From a virus: a stretch of DNA of 26,740 bases. The notes below the pieces were generated by a model. It was not told where the DNA came from, did not search any database, and saw only the letters and a list, made by a program, of their open reading frames with translations. Both the position numbers and the translations under genes were made by a program. The stretch lies in IMG/VR virus record IMGVR_UViG_3300033141_002851, positions 1 to 26,740 of that record, one strand, 5' to 3'. Of this stretch, positions 9,381-17,415 are shown one piece after another; within the stretch, counting starts at the first letter, position 1; every line of letters starts with the position of its first letter.

Positions 9381-10241
9381 TTAACCAAATATTCCACCAA
9401 ATCCGCCACCGAGTCCAAATGTGCCAAGTCCGCCAAGAACCGAGCCAATACCACCAAGAAAGGAACCAAATCCACTACTTCTACCACTTCCCATTCTAAT
9501 GGGTTCTTGCTGAGGGTACATAACGATATTCTCCATCGTTGGCTGCGTCGCATATCCTTGTCCCATCTGATACCAAGGACTTGCTTCTTGTGTAGTTCTG
9601 AGGAATTCATTCTGCAACCATTGTAATTGCGCTTGTTCTTGGCCCTGGACAACATTTCCAATATTCATGTATTGGTTGAATTCATCCATGGAAAGTGCAG
9701 AACCTAAAGGAATCGCTTGAAGTTGCCTGCCTAACGCCGCCTCACTTGACTGAAAACCAAAAGCACGCTCGTTTTCCATCATTCGAGACAGCTCAGGTGT
9801 TGCATAGGCTCCCATAAACTCTCCCTTACGCCTTGCCACTACATCAGCAGCTCTCGTAGAGTACAAGTTACCAGCAAATTCTTCTTGAATTCCTGGCGTA
9901 ATTGCCGAGCTGTAGTAATTGGACAAGGGGTCAGCTATGTTTGTTCGCCATTCCTGTTGAACCCGCTCGTAATCAGGCTTGTATACTCCACTCATATTAA
10001 GTTGGGCCTTTATGGCATTTCCTATATCACCAGCATAAAGGTCTCTTGCTGCATTAAAGGCTTCCAGTCCTTGTTGAAACTGCTCTGGTAAAGCGGCAAC
10101 ACCACTAATGTCTTCCGGCATTGGAGTTGCAGTTTCTCCAATATGCTTTTCAATTTCCTTCGACACAGTGTCAAGCAGGCCTTGCTGACTACGTGTTATT
10201 GTAGGTTTGGAGACAATTTTTGGATATTGTGGATCAGCCAT
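9381..10241 (-). CDS. Putative ejection/pilot protein with glycine-rich hydrophobic tail
   Basis: A 286-residue protein. The N-terminal 250 residues are Gln/Ala/Glu rich and helical. The last 33 residues are a Gly-Phe-Leu run (SGFGSFLGGIGSVLGG and onward), a hydrophobic glycine-zipper-like tail that could insert in a membrane. This organisation is common in small podovirus ejection proteins. The ATG at 10241 is preceded by AAGGA at good spacing. A 57-base gap separates its stop from the next gene and shows no terminator. Confidence 0.7.
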   Translation of the reverse strand: MADPQYPKIVSKPTITRSQQGLLDTVSKEIEKHIGETATPMPEDISGVAALPEQFQQGLEAFNAARDLYAGDIGNAIKAQLNMSGVYKPDYERVQQEWRTNIADPLSNYYSSAITPGIQEEFAGNLYSTRAADVVARRKGEFMGAYATPELSRMMENERAFGFQSSEAALGRQLQAIPLGSALSMDEFNQYMNIGNVVQGQEQAQLQWLQNEFLRTTQEASPWYQMGQGYATQPTMENIVMYPQQEPIRMGSGRSSGFGSFLGGIGSVLGGLGTFGLGGGFGGIFG

Positions 10242-10252
10242 TTGATAAGTCC

Positions 10253-10462
10253 TTAATTTCCATACGTCTTTCTATCAGCCTTGTAATCTAAGGTTTGTGC
10301 AGTTAAAGTACCTCCTACTCCAACATTGCCAGAAAAGTGAACGTCACCTTCCAAAAGCTCCCGAAGTAACGTTTCAAGCTCTCGAAAGAAGCGTTTCTGC
10401 TCAGGGTTAAAACTGTCTGGGATGCGAGGAAATCGTATTGTAACTTCAGAGAGCTTAGCCAC
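10253..10462 (-). CDS. Small fibre-like structural protein
   Basis: About 69 residues. The chosen start is GTG 10462, because AAGGG lies six bases upstream; the in-frame TTG at 10468 is too close to that site. It overlaps the tail hub gene by eight bases. The N-terminal part is helical (FNPEQKRFFRELETLLRELLEG). The rest, HFSGNVGVGGTLTA, is the kind of Gly/Thr/Val repeat found at the head of triple beta-helix fibre segments. It may be a short fibre or chaperone-like piece joined to the hub. Family not recognised. Confidence 0.6.
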   Translation of the reverse strand: MAKLSEVTIRFPRIPDSFNPEQKRFFRELETLLRELLEGDVHFSGNVGVGGTLTAQTLDYKADRKTYGN

Positions 10463-12557
10463 GGTCAACCCTTCTTGTAAACTTAATCATACCGCTTCGC
10501 CACTGAAAATCCCCATCTGAGTCTTGTGAGAATCTAAACCGTATTTGCCTTGAGACAACATCAAGCTCGAGTCTGTGTTCCGTCCAATCGTCGTTTAATA
10601 CAATGGGACTGTCAGCAAGCTCTATCCAAGTATTGCCAAGGTCAGCACTGTACTCAACGGTTAACATACTTGGGTTGCTGCTTATACTGTCAGCACAGCA
10701 AGCATTGAACGCAAGCTCGGTCACTCGAAACCACTGTACTTGGGACCCCTGCAATGTGGTAAAGTCACCTGTTACAAAGTGACAAGCAATGTCCTGATCA
10801 TAGTCGAGACCCGACACTTGATTCAACGTAAAGACGTTTGATTCGTCAGCAACTTCGTCATAACTCAGAAAAGCCGCAAGGGGATAACCAGCTTGCAAAT
10901 ACGCATCGTTGCATCGAAGCGTCGGATACTCGTCACAGGTATGACCCGCAAAATAGATGCCATCACAAGTATACTGTGTAACATTGTCCAGGACACTGAA
11001 GGAACAAACACTGTGGGCAAATCTTCCAAATTCCCAAACAGGAGTCTCATTTGTCGTATCAAAAGCATAATAAGACTGAGCGTAAGTATCATCATAATCA
11101 CCCTTCCTGTCTGGAAAGAATACATATAGTTTATGCCGACCTGGGTCTGCCCCAAGAACAATCTTTTCACTCTGTGTAGAGTTGAGCCGCTCAAAGAACT
11201 CAAGCTCAATCAAGTCGCCAATAGCCTGAATGTCTGAACCACCATAATAACGATAAATCTTTTGGTCAGTGCCTACGAATATATGGTATAAAAAGGACTT
11301 CCAAATGGCCTTAGTTGCATACAAACCAACTCCGGTAAGATACGTACGAAAAGCAAACAAGAGCTCACCACCGACATAACGTTGGGTCGTGATACTATTA
11401 TCGCTGTAGATAATCATATCAGACTTAAGCTCCAAAGCCCTAAGAATCTTACCAATTGAATCTGTTAAGAATACCTCACCAGAAGTGCCTGACGTCCAGT
11501 TATCTGTGTCACCTATATCAGCATTCCGAAGATTCTTCGTCCTTTGCACAGAGTTATCTAAAAAGTTGTAGATAAAGAGATGATCATAGTGCTGTGCCAC
11601 TTCTTTAACAGCAGTAACTCCAGAAGGTAAGGTCATCTCTGCAAAGTACTCTCCAACGGCTCCGTCATACGAGACAAGTCCGTCGGTTGTGTTGTTACAG
11701 GCTACTAAGGCGGTTGCAGACTCCCAAGGGTAGGGGTCATTGCTGCCAGAAGCCTCACTGTCATGAGCTATTCCTGTTAACCAATGATCTTCGTCGTCAC
11801 CAGTAAAGGCCTTTACAACTCTTATGTCATCAAGGTAAAGGTTGACTGGAGTTGAGTCTCCGTCAAGGTCTGTATCGTGGTTACAATAAAGGCCAATTGA
11901 AGAAACTGCCGTAAGGCCTGTAAACGTTCCTGAAACCTCAAAACGATACCAAGTATCGGCGGTCATAGCCGTTGTATTAGTAAACTCAACATAAGTACTC
12001 GTCTTGGCCCCATCAGAATCCTGACAAAGAACAAGCTCGATGCTGTCAGCAAGTACATCCTTATCACTGCGAACCCAAAACATCAAATGGGAATAACTGC
12101 TTAAGTCACCAAACGTGTCGTTTACGTAATCAAGCTTGTCACCATCTGACACGTCTGTGCTTATTGTAAGTTTCAAGCACTTAGAACCGACCTTGGGTGC
12201 AGGTGTGGAAACAGCCGTTCCTGTATTCCAACCAGTCTCACAGTCATGAAGCAACTTTGATACACTCTTAACCTGCCAAGTATCGTCACTTGAAACGTAC
12301 TCATAGACAAAGAGGGTTGTAAAAGCCAAAAGATGCTTTGTCCCTGTACCATCATCGAACTGCACCAACGCAGAACCCTTCCCTGAAAGAGAATTTGCAC
12401 CAAGCTTTGTATACCCAAGCCTCTTGTATATCCTAGATGTGGATACAATCATGTTCTTGATGTCAGGAGTATAAAGCCGATCTATAACTACAGCTTCATC
12501 CTTCTGATTTAAGCCCTTGACAGGTGGAGGTAATATGGCATATTCAGAAACAGGCAC
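10455..12557 (-). CDS. Tail hub/nozzle protein (P22 gp10-like) with inserted carbohydrate-binding-type domain
   Basis: A 700-residue, beta-rich protein. The opening PVKGLNQKDEAVVID..YTPDIKNMIVS..IYKRLGYTKLG, followed by repeated short beta segments (FDDGTGTKHLLAFT, LVSYDGAVGEYF, DHLFIYN, LYVFFPDR), is typical of the beta-propeller tail hub/stabilisation proteins that form the podovirus nozzle. Residues about 103-250 (from LLHDCETGW to NLYLDDIRVV) interrupt this pattern and read as a galactose-binding-like jelly roll, ending in the usual YLDDIRV strand. The C-terminal 90 residues form another beta sandwich. The start is GTG 12557, with GGAG nine bases upstream, two bases from the preceding stop. 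Confidence 0.75.
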   Translation of the reverse strand: MPVSEYAILPPPVKGLNQKDEAVVIDRLYTPDIKNMIVSTSRIYKRLGYTKLGANSLSGKGSALVQFDDGTGTKHLLAFTTLFVYEYVSSDDTWQVKSVSKLLHDCETGWNTGTAVSTPAPKVGSKCLKLTISTDVSDGDKLDYVNDTFGDLSSYSHLMFWVRSDKDVLADSIELVLCQDSDGAKTSTYVEFTNTTAMTADTWYRFEVSGTFTGLTAVSSIGLYCNHDTDLDGDSTPVNLYLDDIRVVKAFTGDDEDHWLTGIAHDSEASGSNDPYPWESATALVACNNTTDGLVSYDGAVGEYFAEMTLPSGVTAVKEVAQHYDHLFIYNFLDNSVQRTKNLRNADIGDTDNWTSGTSGEVFLTDSIGKILRALELKSDMIIYSDNSITTQRYVGGELLFAFRTYLTGVGLYATKAIWKSFLYHIFVGTDQKIYRYYGGSDIQAIGDLIELEFFERLNSTQSEKIVLGADPGRHKLYVFFPDRKGDYDDTYAQSYYAFDTTNETPVWEFGRFAHSVCSFSVLDNVTQYTCDGIYFAGHTCDEYPTLRCNDAYLQAGYPLAAFLSYDEVADESNVFTLNQVSGLDYDQDIACHFVTGDFTTLQGSQVQWFRVTELAFNACCADSISSNPSMLTVEYSADLGNTWIELADSPIVLNDDWTEHRLELDVVSRQIRFRFSQDSDGDFQWRSGMIKFTRRVDRG

Positions 12558-12559
12558 TC

Positions 12560-13507
12560 TTAGTTTCTCCAGTAAGCAATTACTTCAATATCTACACTGG
12601 AGTCATACGTAACTGATGCAATCTCAAAGACTCCTGCCACCAACGGAACCAATAAGTAAACCGTCTTGTTCGTATCAATGTAAGCCTGTGAGACACTGTT
12701 GTTTTGTGTTGTAGTTGGAATAGCGTCACTGGTTCCATCCTCACGCAACCGAAAGATGTCTGCAGTACCAACATTCGTCAGTCGTAGCAACACAATGGCG
12801 TTGTTAGCCCCAATAGCTGCTACTTGACTGCCTACATCTACATCTTGAAAAGTACCATGAGTTGTATTAACCCTCGACAACGATGTTCCTGGCATTCCAA
12901 AGATGCCCTTCGTGTCCGCATAGGCCTTGTCGACAATCGTACGATCGCCGTCACCGACCTCAGTTGCGGCTGCCACTACAGCACCATCAGCCAGACAAGC
13001 ATGGTCGTTCGCATCGACTGTAATCATGTCTGCATTTCCATCGTCTGCTGCGTTTCTTCCTTGTAGGTAAGAAGTATTTGCAACGATCCCCTTAGTAAAA
13101 ACAGGACTCACAGCCATTGTGGCAGTTCCGGTCAAGGTCGTTGCCCCTGTAACCTCAAGCGTCTTTTCAAGCGTAATTGCCTCAGCGAACGTTCTGGCCG
13201 ACGCCAGCAAAGTGGCAATAATCTCAGTGGATACTGGAGTCCACGTAACAGGAGAGAAAGAAGTCAAGACGTAAACGGCGTTGTCAGGCGTACTATCCGT
13301 ATCAACCCATATTCTACCAAGGTCAGCAGCCGTAAACGCCTCACCATCTGGCCGAGTAGATGGTTCAGCATCTTGACCATAAGACCCTGCATCATGCTCG
13401 TCATCAATTGCAGAATCTACTGCAGTCTTTACGTCACGTATATGTCCAGGTAACGAAGCAACTGTTACGTTATTTTCTGGTTTGTCCAAATCCCATGTTA
13501 AGGCCAT
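12560..13507 (-). CDS. Tail fibre-like protein
   Basis: 315 residues. The opening WDLDKPENNVTVASLPGHIR and DVKTAVDSAIDDEHDAGSY is the pattern often found at the start of podovirus tail fibres (Trp-Asp, short strands, then IR..K.A......EH). The middle LEVTGATTLTGTATMAVSPVF looks like a beta-helical fibre segment. The C-terminal 90 residues are beta-rich (IVLLRLTNVGTADIFRL, KTVYLLVPLVAGVFEIASVTY) and may be the receptor-contact or trimer-forming head. AGG before the ATG is provided by the last codons of the upstream gene. The receptor is unknown. Confidence 0.65.
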   Translation of the reverse strand: MALTWDLDKPENNVTVASLPGHIRDVKTAVDSAIDDEHDAGSYGQDAEPSTRPDGEAFTAADLGRIWVDTDSTPDNAVYVLTSFSPVTWTPVSTEIIATLLASARTFAEAITLEKTLEVTGATTLTGTATMAVSPVFTKGIVANTSYLQGRNAADDGNADMITVDANDHACLADGAVVAAATEVGDGDRTIVDKAYADTKGIFGMPGTSLSRVNTTHGTFQDVDVGSQVAAIGANNAIVLLRLTNVGTADIFRLREDGTSDAIPTTTQNNSVSQAYIDTNKTVYLLVPLVAGVFEIASVTYDSSVDIEVIAYWRN

Positions 13508-13511
13508 CGTT

Positions 13512-13832
13512 CTACCTGCCTTTCAGCAGCTCCTTAATGTCATCAACCGTCGATCTTGTGTAGGAAACGTCACTTTGAATTCTAACAATAGCTTCAGCAT
13601 TTTTGTGTATTGCTGCGTTTTGCTCACTCAAGTATTCCTGCATCTCAGAGCGAAGCTCTTTTTGCTCCATCGCAGTTTGATTTGCTTGTTGTAAGCTTAA
13701 CTGAGCGTTTCTACTACTGGTCGCAATCACAAAGCCTAATCCAAAAACAGAAGTTAGCAAAAGAACAGTAAGGATAGTACCCTTCTGGAAGGCAGTTAGT
13801 TCTTTCCAAGTAACATTATTCTCTTGTTGCAT
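13512..13832 (-). CDS. Membrane-anchored coiled-coil protein (possible lysis or virion accessory)
   Basis: The start ATG 13832 is chosen because AAGGAG lies nine bases upstream, inside the last codons of the previous gene; an in-frame GTG at 13856 has no such site. The 106-residue product has one transmembrane segment at about residues 19-38 (ILTVLLLTSVFGLGFVIA), then a heptad-like Gln/Glu-rich helix to the end. A single N-terminal anchor with a long coiled coil is the shape of some spanins and of small membrane proteins in tail modules. No lipobox and no holin family signature was seen. The role is open. Confidence 0.65.
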   Translation of the reverse strand: MQQENNVTWKELTAFQKGTILTVLLLTSVFGLGFVIATSSRNAQLSLQQANQTAMEQKELRSEMQEYLSEQNAAIHKNAEAIVRIQSDVSYTRSTVDDIKELLKGR

Positions 13833-13845
13833 TACAAATGACTCC

Positions 13846-14628
13846 TTAACAACCACGTTCCAGATACCACTGCCTGGACGGATATGTAATATTAGTAAAT
13901 GGGTTCGTGTAACCTTGTGTCGTTATCGAGGCTCGAGTAGAGTTGAAGGGACCAAGGCTCATACTTTGCTCTTCAGCAGCTTCTCGCTGGTCTGCAAGAA
14001 TGGCATCACCTAAAGAGCCTCCAATAAGACCCCTTCCTCGCTGGCTTATAGAACCTTCAGCCAACGTCAACCAAAAGTCAAAACTCTCTGTAAGTTCTAA
14101 GTTCAAAAACACATATGCCGTTACGTACTGTTCGATGTAAAGTTCCAAATTTGGCACAGGACAAACAGTTGAGTCTTCAGTAAATGTCAGCTCCTTTACT
14201 ACTCGAAACCTTGCTGTTAAATCCGCCTGGACAGGCCGGTCAAAGTAAAGCTTTGAACCATAGTGCAAGCCGTTCTTGGGCCAACCCTTAAGGTTGTCTG
14301 CAGGCTCCAAGACCTTAGAATCCCACCACATGTGATTCCGCAGTGAAAGGTATCCGCTCTGGTCTGCACTGGAGTGAATGAGCCGAACACTAAGTATCTC
14401 TTTGACGGTAATTGTGTTACTGTCAAGGTCAGTCGTCGGAATATCCATACTAAGACTGTCCTCAGTAATAGGCTCATCAGACGATAAAACCTTCGACTCA
14501 TGCCAAGTGTGCTTCATTTGAGCATATCGCAGGGCGTTGTTACAAAGAGAGTGCATTAAAGTCGACTGATCGTTTTTCCCTGTATGTAAGGCTACAATCG
14601 CTTCGATCTCTGAGCGTGTACGAGCCAT
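13846..14628 (-). CDS. Head-tail connector/adaptor protein
   Basis: A 260-residue protein. It opens with a helical segment ARTRSEIEAIVALHTGKND, and continues with mixed strand/helix including VPNLELYIEQYVTAYVFLNLEL, a helical pattern common in podovirus adaptor (tail tubular A-like) proteins. Position supports this: it follows the capsid genes and precedes the fibre and tail hub. The ATG at 14628 lies one base after the 27-base palindromic element. Its only Shine-Dalgarno-like bases (GGAAA) are within that element. Confidence 0.6.
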   Translation of the reverse strand: MARTRSEIEAIVALHTGKNDQSTLMHSLCNNALRYAQMKHTWHESKVLSSDEPITEDSLSMDIPTTDLDSNTITVKEILSVRLIHSSADQSGYLSLRNHMWWDSKVLEPADNLKGWPKNGLHYGSKLYFDRPVQADLTARFRVVKELTFTEDSTVCPVPNLELYIEQYVTAYVFLNLELTESFDFWLTLAEGSISQRGRGLIGGSLGDAILADQREAAEEQSMSLGPFNSTRASITTQGYTNPFTNITYPSRQWYLERGC

Positions 14629-14629
14629 C

Positions 14630-14656
14630 TAACTATTTCCAAAATGTAAGTAGTTA
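14630..14656 (-). repeat. 27-base palindromic intercistronic element, copy A
   Basis: On the minus strand it reads TAACTACTTACAT then TTTGGAAATAGTTA, an imperfect palindrome with TAACTA/TAGTTA ends. Its first three bases are the TAA stop of the upstream 104-codon gene, and the ATG of the connector gene starts one base after its end. It shares sequence with the copies at 20424-20450 and 25786-25848. Confidence 0.85.
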
Positions 14657-14968
14657 AGATATTACCTCAACAAAAACTGCATCTGTCGATTCAGCAGGAG
14701 CTACAGTGCAAATCCAAAGGGACTCAATCTCGTTACTTCCGTCCTCTCTCAAGACCCAATCTCCCTTCTGTACACTGTACGTACCCTGATCTCCGGAATC
14801 AACTGCTGGATTCGCTGTGTGCATCCAGACCTGAGGTCGCCTTCTCGTTCCAGAGGCACTTTGGTTTCCGTCAGGAAACACCTGCTTTCCTGAATTCATC
14901 AACATTTGCCTCACGATTTGCATAGCCCTGTGCTGGTTCCTGTGGGCCTTTGTCATTGCAGTGGCCAT
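14654..14968 (-). CDS. Small structural/head-completion-type protein, hypothetical
   Basis: 104 residues, starting at ATG 14968, with AGGAG eight bases upstream. A basic N-terminal helix (MTKAHRNQHRAMQIVRQML) is followed by a beta-rich acidic domain (QVWMHTAN, TYSVQKGDWVLREDGSNEIESLWICTVAPAESTDAVFVEVIS). The end looks like a virion beta domain of the kind that binds capsid or tail. The first 98 bases overlap the glycosyltransferase gene in another frame. It sits just upstream of the connector and ends in the palindromic element. Family not recognised. Confidence 0.6.
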   Translation of the reverse strand: MATAMTKAHRNQHRAMQIVRQMLMNSGKQVFPDGNQSASGTRRRPQVWMHTANPAVDSGDQGTYSVQKGDWVLREDGSNEIESLWICTVAPAESTDAVFVEVIS

Positions 14969-15665
14969 CTTTTAAACTCCTAAAATTGGATACTTTAGCT
15001 TTTAATTCTTGACCTTCTAATTTAGCGGCACTTAGTAAAGTCTCATAGTGCTCAGTTGGGTCAACCCAATAAGGTTCTCCCATATGTTTCACAATAACTC
15101 TTGTATCTATTCTGACAACTTCACCCTGTCTCCGAACTTCCTCAAAAAAGTTTATGTCACTTCTCTTATTAAAGAATCCTTCCCTTCCAGCCAACGGCTC
15201 GACGGTGTCTCGAAAATAGGGTCTCTCCATCTTATCAAACACCCTCATATCGACAAGTGTGCAGCCCATCGCTGCAACGTCTACTTCAAAGCTTTTTCCG
15301 TTTAAGGGAAGAACAATAGGATGATAACCGTCTGGCCTTAAGACAAAACCTACTTGAGGGTAAGGGGCCTTCCTCTTACAAACAAGACCACTTACAGCAG
15401 CAGCATCATTGCTTGCAAGGAGCTCAATGGCCTCAACTGGAAACAGATGATCGTCATCAGCAAAAAAGATATGAGAGCACTGACGCTTCTGAGCTTCGGC
15501 AACCAGGGTATTCCTTGCCTTTGCTACCTTGACACCGTTAAGAACCAATAGTACCAAGGGAAAACACCTTGAGGCCCGCAACAAACATGCAATATGATTA
15601 GCGTAAACCTCTGGATGAATATAATTACAGGAATGTACGGCCCAACCAATACGTTTAATATTCAT
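14871..15665 (-). CDS. GT-A type glycosyltransferase (GT2-like)
   Basis: A 264-residue protein with the hallmarks of a nucleotide-sugar glycosyltransferase. KVAKARNTLVAEA (46-58) is the usual helix before the metal site. HIFFADDDHLFP (65-76) holds the DDD metal-binding motif. AMGCTLVDMRVF (132-143) is an acceptor-side strand, RSDINFFEEVRRQG (158-171) holds a catalytic-base-type acidic motif, and VIVKHMG (190-196) holds the late histidine. The acceptor is unknown: virion protein, phage DNA or host surface are all possible. It is the first gene after the post-capsid terminator. Start ATG 15665 is preceded by AGGGAG at five bases. The last 32 residues overlap the next gene. Confidence 0.78.
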   Translation of the reverse strand: MNIKRIGWAVHSCNYIHPEVYANHIACLLRASRCFPLVLLVLNGVKVAKARNTLVAEAQKRQCSHIFFADDDHLFPVEAIELLASNDAAAVSGLVCKRKAPYPQVGFVLRPDGYHPIVLPLNGKSFEVDVAAMGCTLVDMRVFDKMERPYFRDTVEPLAGREGFFNKRSDINFFEEVRRQGEVVRIDTRVIVKHMGEPYWVDPTEHYETLLSAAKLEGQELKAKVSNFRSLKDGHCNDKGPQEPAQGYANREANVDEFRKAGVS

Positions 15666-15676
15666 AATATCTCCCT

Positions 15677-15709
15677 AAAAAAGGTGGAAGCTCTTACACT
15701 TCCACCTTT
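15677..15709 (-). terminator. Intrinsic terminator after capsid genes
   Basis: AAAGGTGGAAG (15680-15690) pairs with CTTCCACCTTT (15699-15709), with an eight-base loop. On the minus strand the stem runs into six T (complement of A at 15677-15682). It lies fifteen bases after the decoration gene and just before the glycosyltransferase start. It would make capsid and decoration transcripts more abundant than the tail genes downstream, as in many phages. Confidence 0.85.
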
Positions 15710-15723
15710 CAAACATTGACTTC

Positions 15724-16251
15724 TTACAGGCACTTGATGAAAACATCCTTCGCTGTAACTGAAGAAGTTGAAGCCGTAGCTACAGCTTCAAGAGCAATGA
15801 AATGGCTCGAGTAAACAGGGGCAGTTCCAGCATCACCACTATAACTAAGATAGGTTTGAGCATTTACACAAATTAGCTCACTTCCGATCTCAATATCATT
15901 GGTGGTCTGAATAAGAACACGTGCGTCTGGGAAGTACCCAAACACCTGAATCCAACCATAACAATCGCTTCCAGATTCAGCGATAGCCGTCATTGCAATC
16001 CCACCAGCAAGCATCAAGTCAGCCGAAAGAGGACTATTCACCGTTTCTAAGAGAGCAGAGCTTCCAACATTGTCCGCATCGTAACAGACGGGCTGCTTTG
16101 CGGTAAACGCAGTCGCGTTTCGGTTCTTTACCCAACGGTAAACCCTGCCAATGTTGTCCTTTCGTAGAGTACCAACGCCCTCAATATCTTCTGAGGACAA
16201 CTCTGTAAGTGCCGTTTCAAACAAAACCTTTTGAGGAACATTCTCAGACAT
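15724..16251 (-). CDS. Capsid decoration/cement-type protein
   Basis: 175 residues, directly downstream of the major capsid gene and before a terminator, the usual place of a decoration protein. The composition is beta-rich and Ala/Thr/Ser-heavy (TAFTAKQPVCYDADNVGSS, IAMTAIAESGSDCYGWIQVFGYF, SSHFIALEAVATASTSSVTAK), with the Gly-Trp-Ile-Gln-Val-Gly/Phe-Gly pattern often seen in virion surface beta barrels. AGAGAGG before ATG 16251 is a strong ribosome site, consistent with high expression. It could also be a head fibre base. Exact family not recognised. Confidence 0.6.
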   Translation of the reverse strand: MSENVPQKVLFETALTELSSEDIEGVGTLRKDNIGRVYRWVKNRNATAFTAKQPVCYDADNVGSSALLETVNSPLSADLMLAGGIAMTAIAESGSDCYGWIQVFGYFPDARVLIQTTNDIEIGSELICVNAQTYLSYSGDAGTAPVYSSHFIALEAVATASTSSVTAKDVFIKCL

Positions 16252-16269
16252 AATAGCAACCTCTCTTTC

Positions 16270-17322
16270 TTACGACTGTGTCGTTGAGTTATAATCCAAG
16301 ACACCCTGACGACGTGGCTGAGACCCAATCAGCTGATGAGTGTTAACAATGTAAGCCACCTTCTCAAGCTGATTTGGCGTATCCATCCATGGAGTCATAT
16401 CAAACCAGTAGTTCGGATCATAAACAAGCTCAATAAAATCAAGATTCAAGAAGAACATCTTATCAGAACCTGACATCTTGTCAGTCCAGGTTAAAGGTGC
16501 TCCCTTAAACGTCATCGACTCAAATCCAAGATCAGCAGCAACTTTGTTAAACTGAGTACGAACAATCTGTTGCCTATCTGAAACCTCGTCCTCGTAATAC
16601 TCATAAAGGTCTTGATCGCAGATGATAAACGTTGGAGGAGCGATGTTAGCAGAAACAGTGTTCCAGAACGTTCGCATGTCAGACGGCAAGTTTACACTTG
16701 CTGGAGCCGTTCCGGCAGTTGTGACATTTTGCCACCAACTGTTCGATCGAGCAATGCCACCAAAGGAGTCACTGGAATCATCGTTTGTAGAAGAACCTAA
16801 ACCTGAAGGAGCGTCAGCAGCTCCACCATAATTCGCATTATATGGAACCGCGGTACTCGTAGGACAAATATCCCACAGCCCGTTCATCTGGTCTGTGTCG
16901 TAGTCTGCCCAAAGGAACAGGTCTTGCTCCAAGTCCTGAACAAGTGCCTCTCTGGCAGCTCCAAGTCGAGTCGCTACGTAGTCTTTAATCTTTGAAGGCC
17001 CTGAGTTCTGCTGGTCATCAAGCAGAGCCCTGTTAACGTCAACAGCAGTATACGACCATTCCCACATCGCCATAGTCTCAAGCTTCTTAACGCTCTGAGA
17101 AAGAGTTGTACCCTTTGAAATGTTCTGCTTACTCTTAGTACCATAACGAATGGTACGGTCGATATATTTACTGCCTACCTGTGGAGTCAAGACCCCAAAC
17201 TCTCTAAATGCCAACCATAGAACAGTGGCATCAAGAATGTTGTCTATGGCCTCTTCTCGAATTTCATACCATGTTGACAAAAAATCGTCATCAATGGATC
17301 GTGATAAAGTTGGAAGTGTCAT
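16270..17322 (-). CDS. Major capsid protein
   Basis: 350 residues, with a place (after scaffold, before decoration and terminator) and sequence pattern that support the major head protein, probably of HK97 fold. It opens with a helical N-arm (SIDDDFLSTWYEIREEAIDNI). The segment KLETMAMWEWSYTAVDVNRA (about residues 81-100) and LGAAREALVQDLEQDLFLW resemble the spine helix and P-domain of phage coat proteins. The C-terminal part has many short strands (PPTFIICDQDLYEYYEDEV, PLTWTDKMSGSDKMFFLNLDFIELVYD). GAGG lies about nine bases before ATG 17322. A 93-base AT-rich gap upstream holds no clear gene; a promoter there is possible but weakly supported. Confidence 0.82.
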   Translation of the reverse strand: MTLPTLSRSIDDDFLSTWYEIREEAIDNILDATVLWLAFREFGVLTPQVGSKYIDRTIRYGTKSKQNISKGTTLSQSVKKLETMAMWEWSYTAVDVNRALLDDQQNSGPSKIKDYVATRLGAAREALVQDLEQDLFLWADYDTDQMNGLWDICPTSTAVPYNANYGGAADAPSGLGSSTNDDSSDSFGGIARSNSWWQNVTTAGTAPASVNLPSDMRTFWNTVSANIAPPTFIICDQDLYEYYEDEVSDRQQIVRTQFNKVAADLGFESMTFKGAPLTWTDKMSGSDKMFFLNLDFIELVYDPNYWFDMTPWMDTPNQLEKVAYIVNTHQLIGSQPRRQGVLDYNSTTQS

Positions 17323-17415
17323 AGTAATTACCTCACATCACTTAACGTTTTACAGAAAAAATTAAATACGCTTAAACAAAGTCTTCAATCATCCATATTG
17401 CACCTCATGAAAAAA

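Noticed and set aside
17323-17415. Promoter in front of the major capsid gene
   Set aside because: TTGAAG with a TTAATT 17 bases on is too poor a match to report as a feature.
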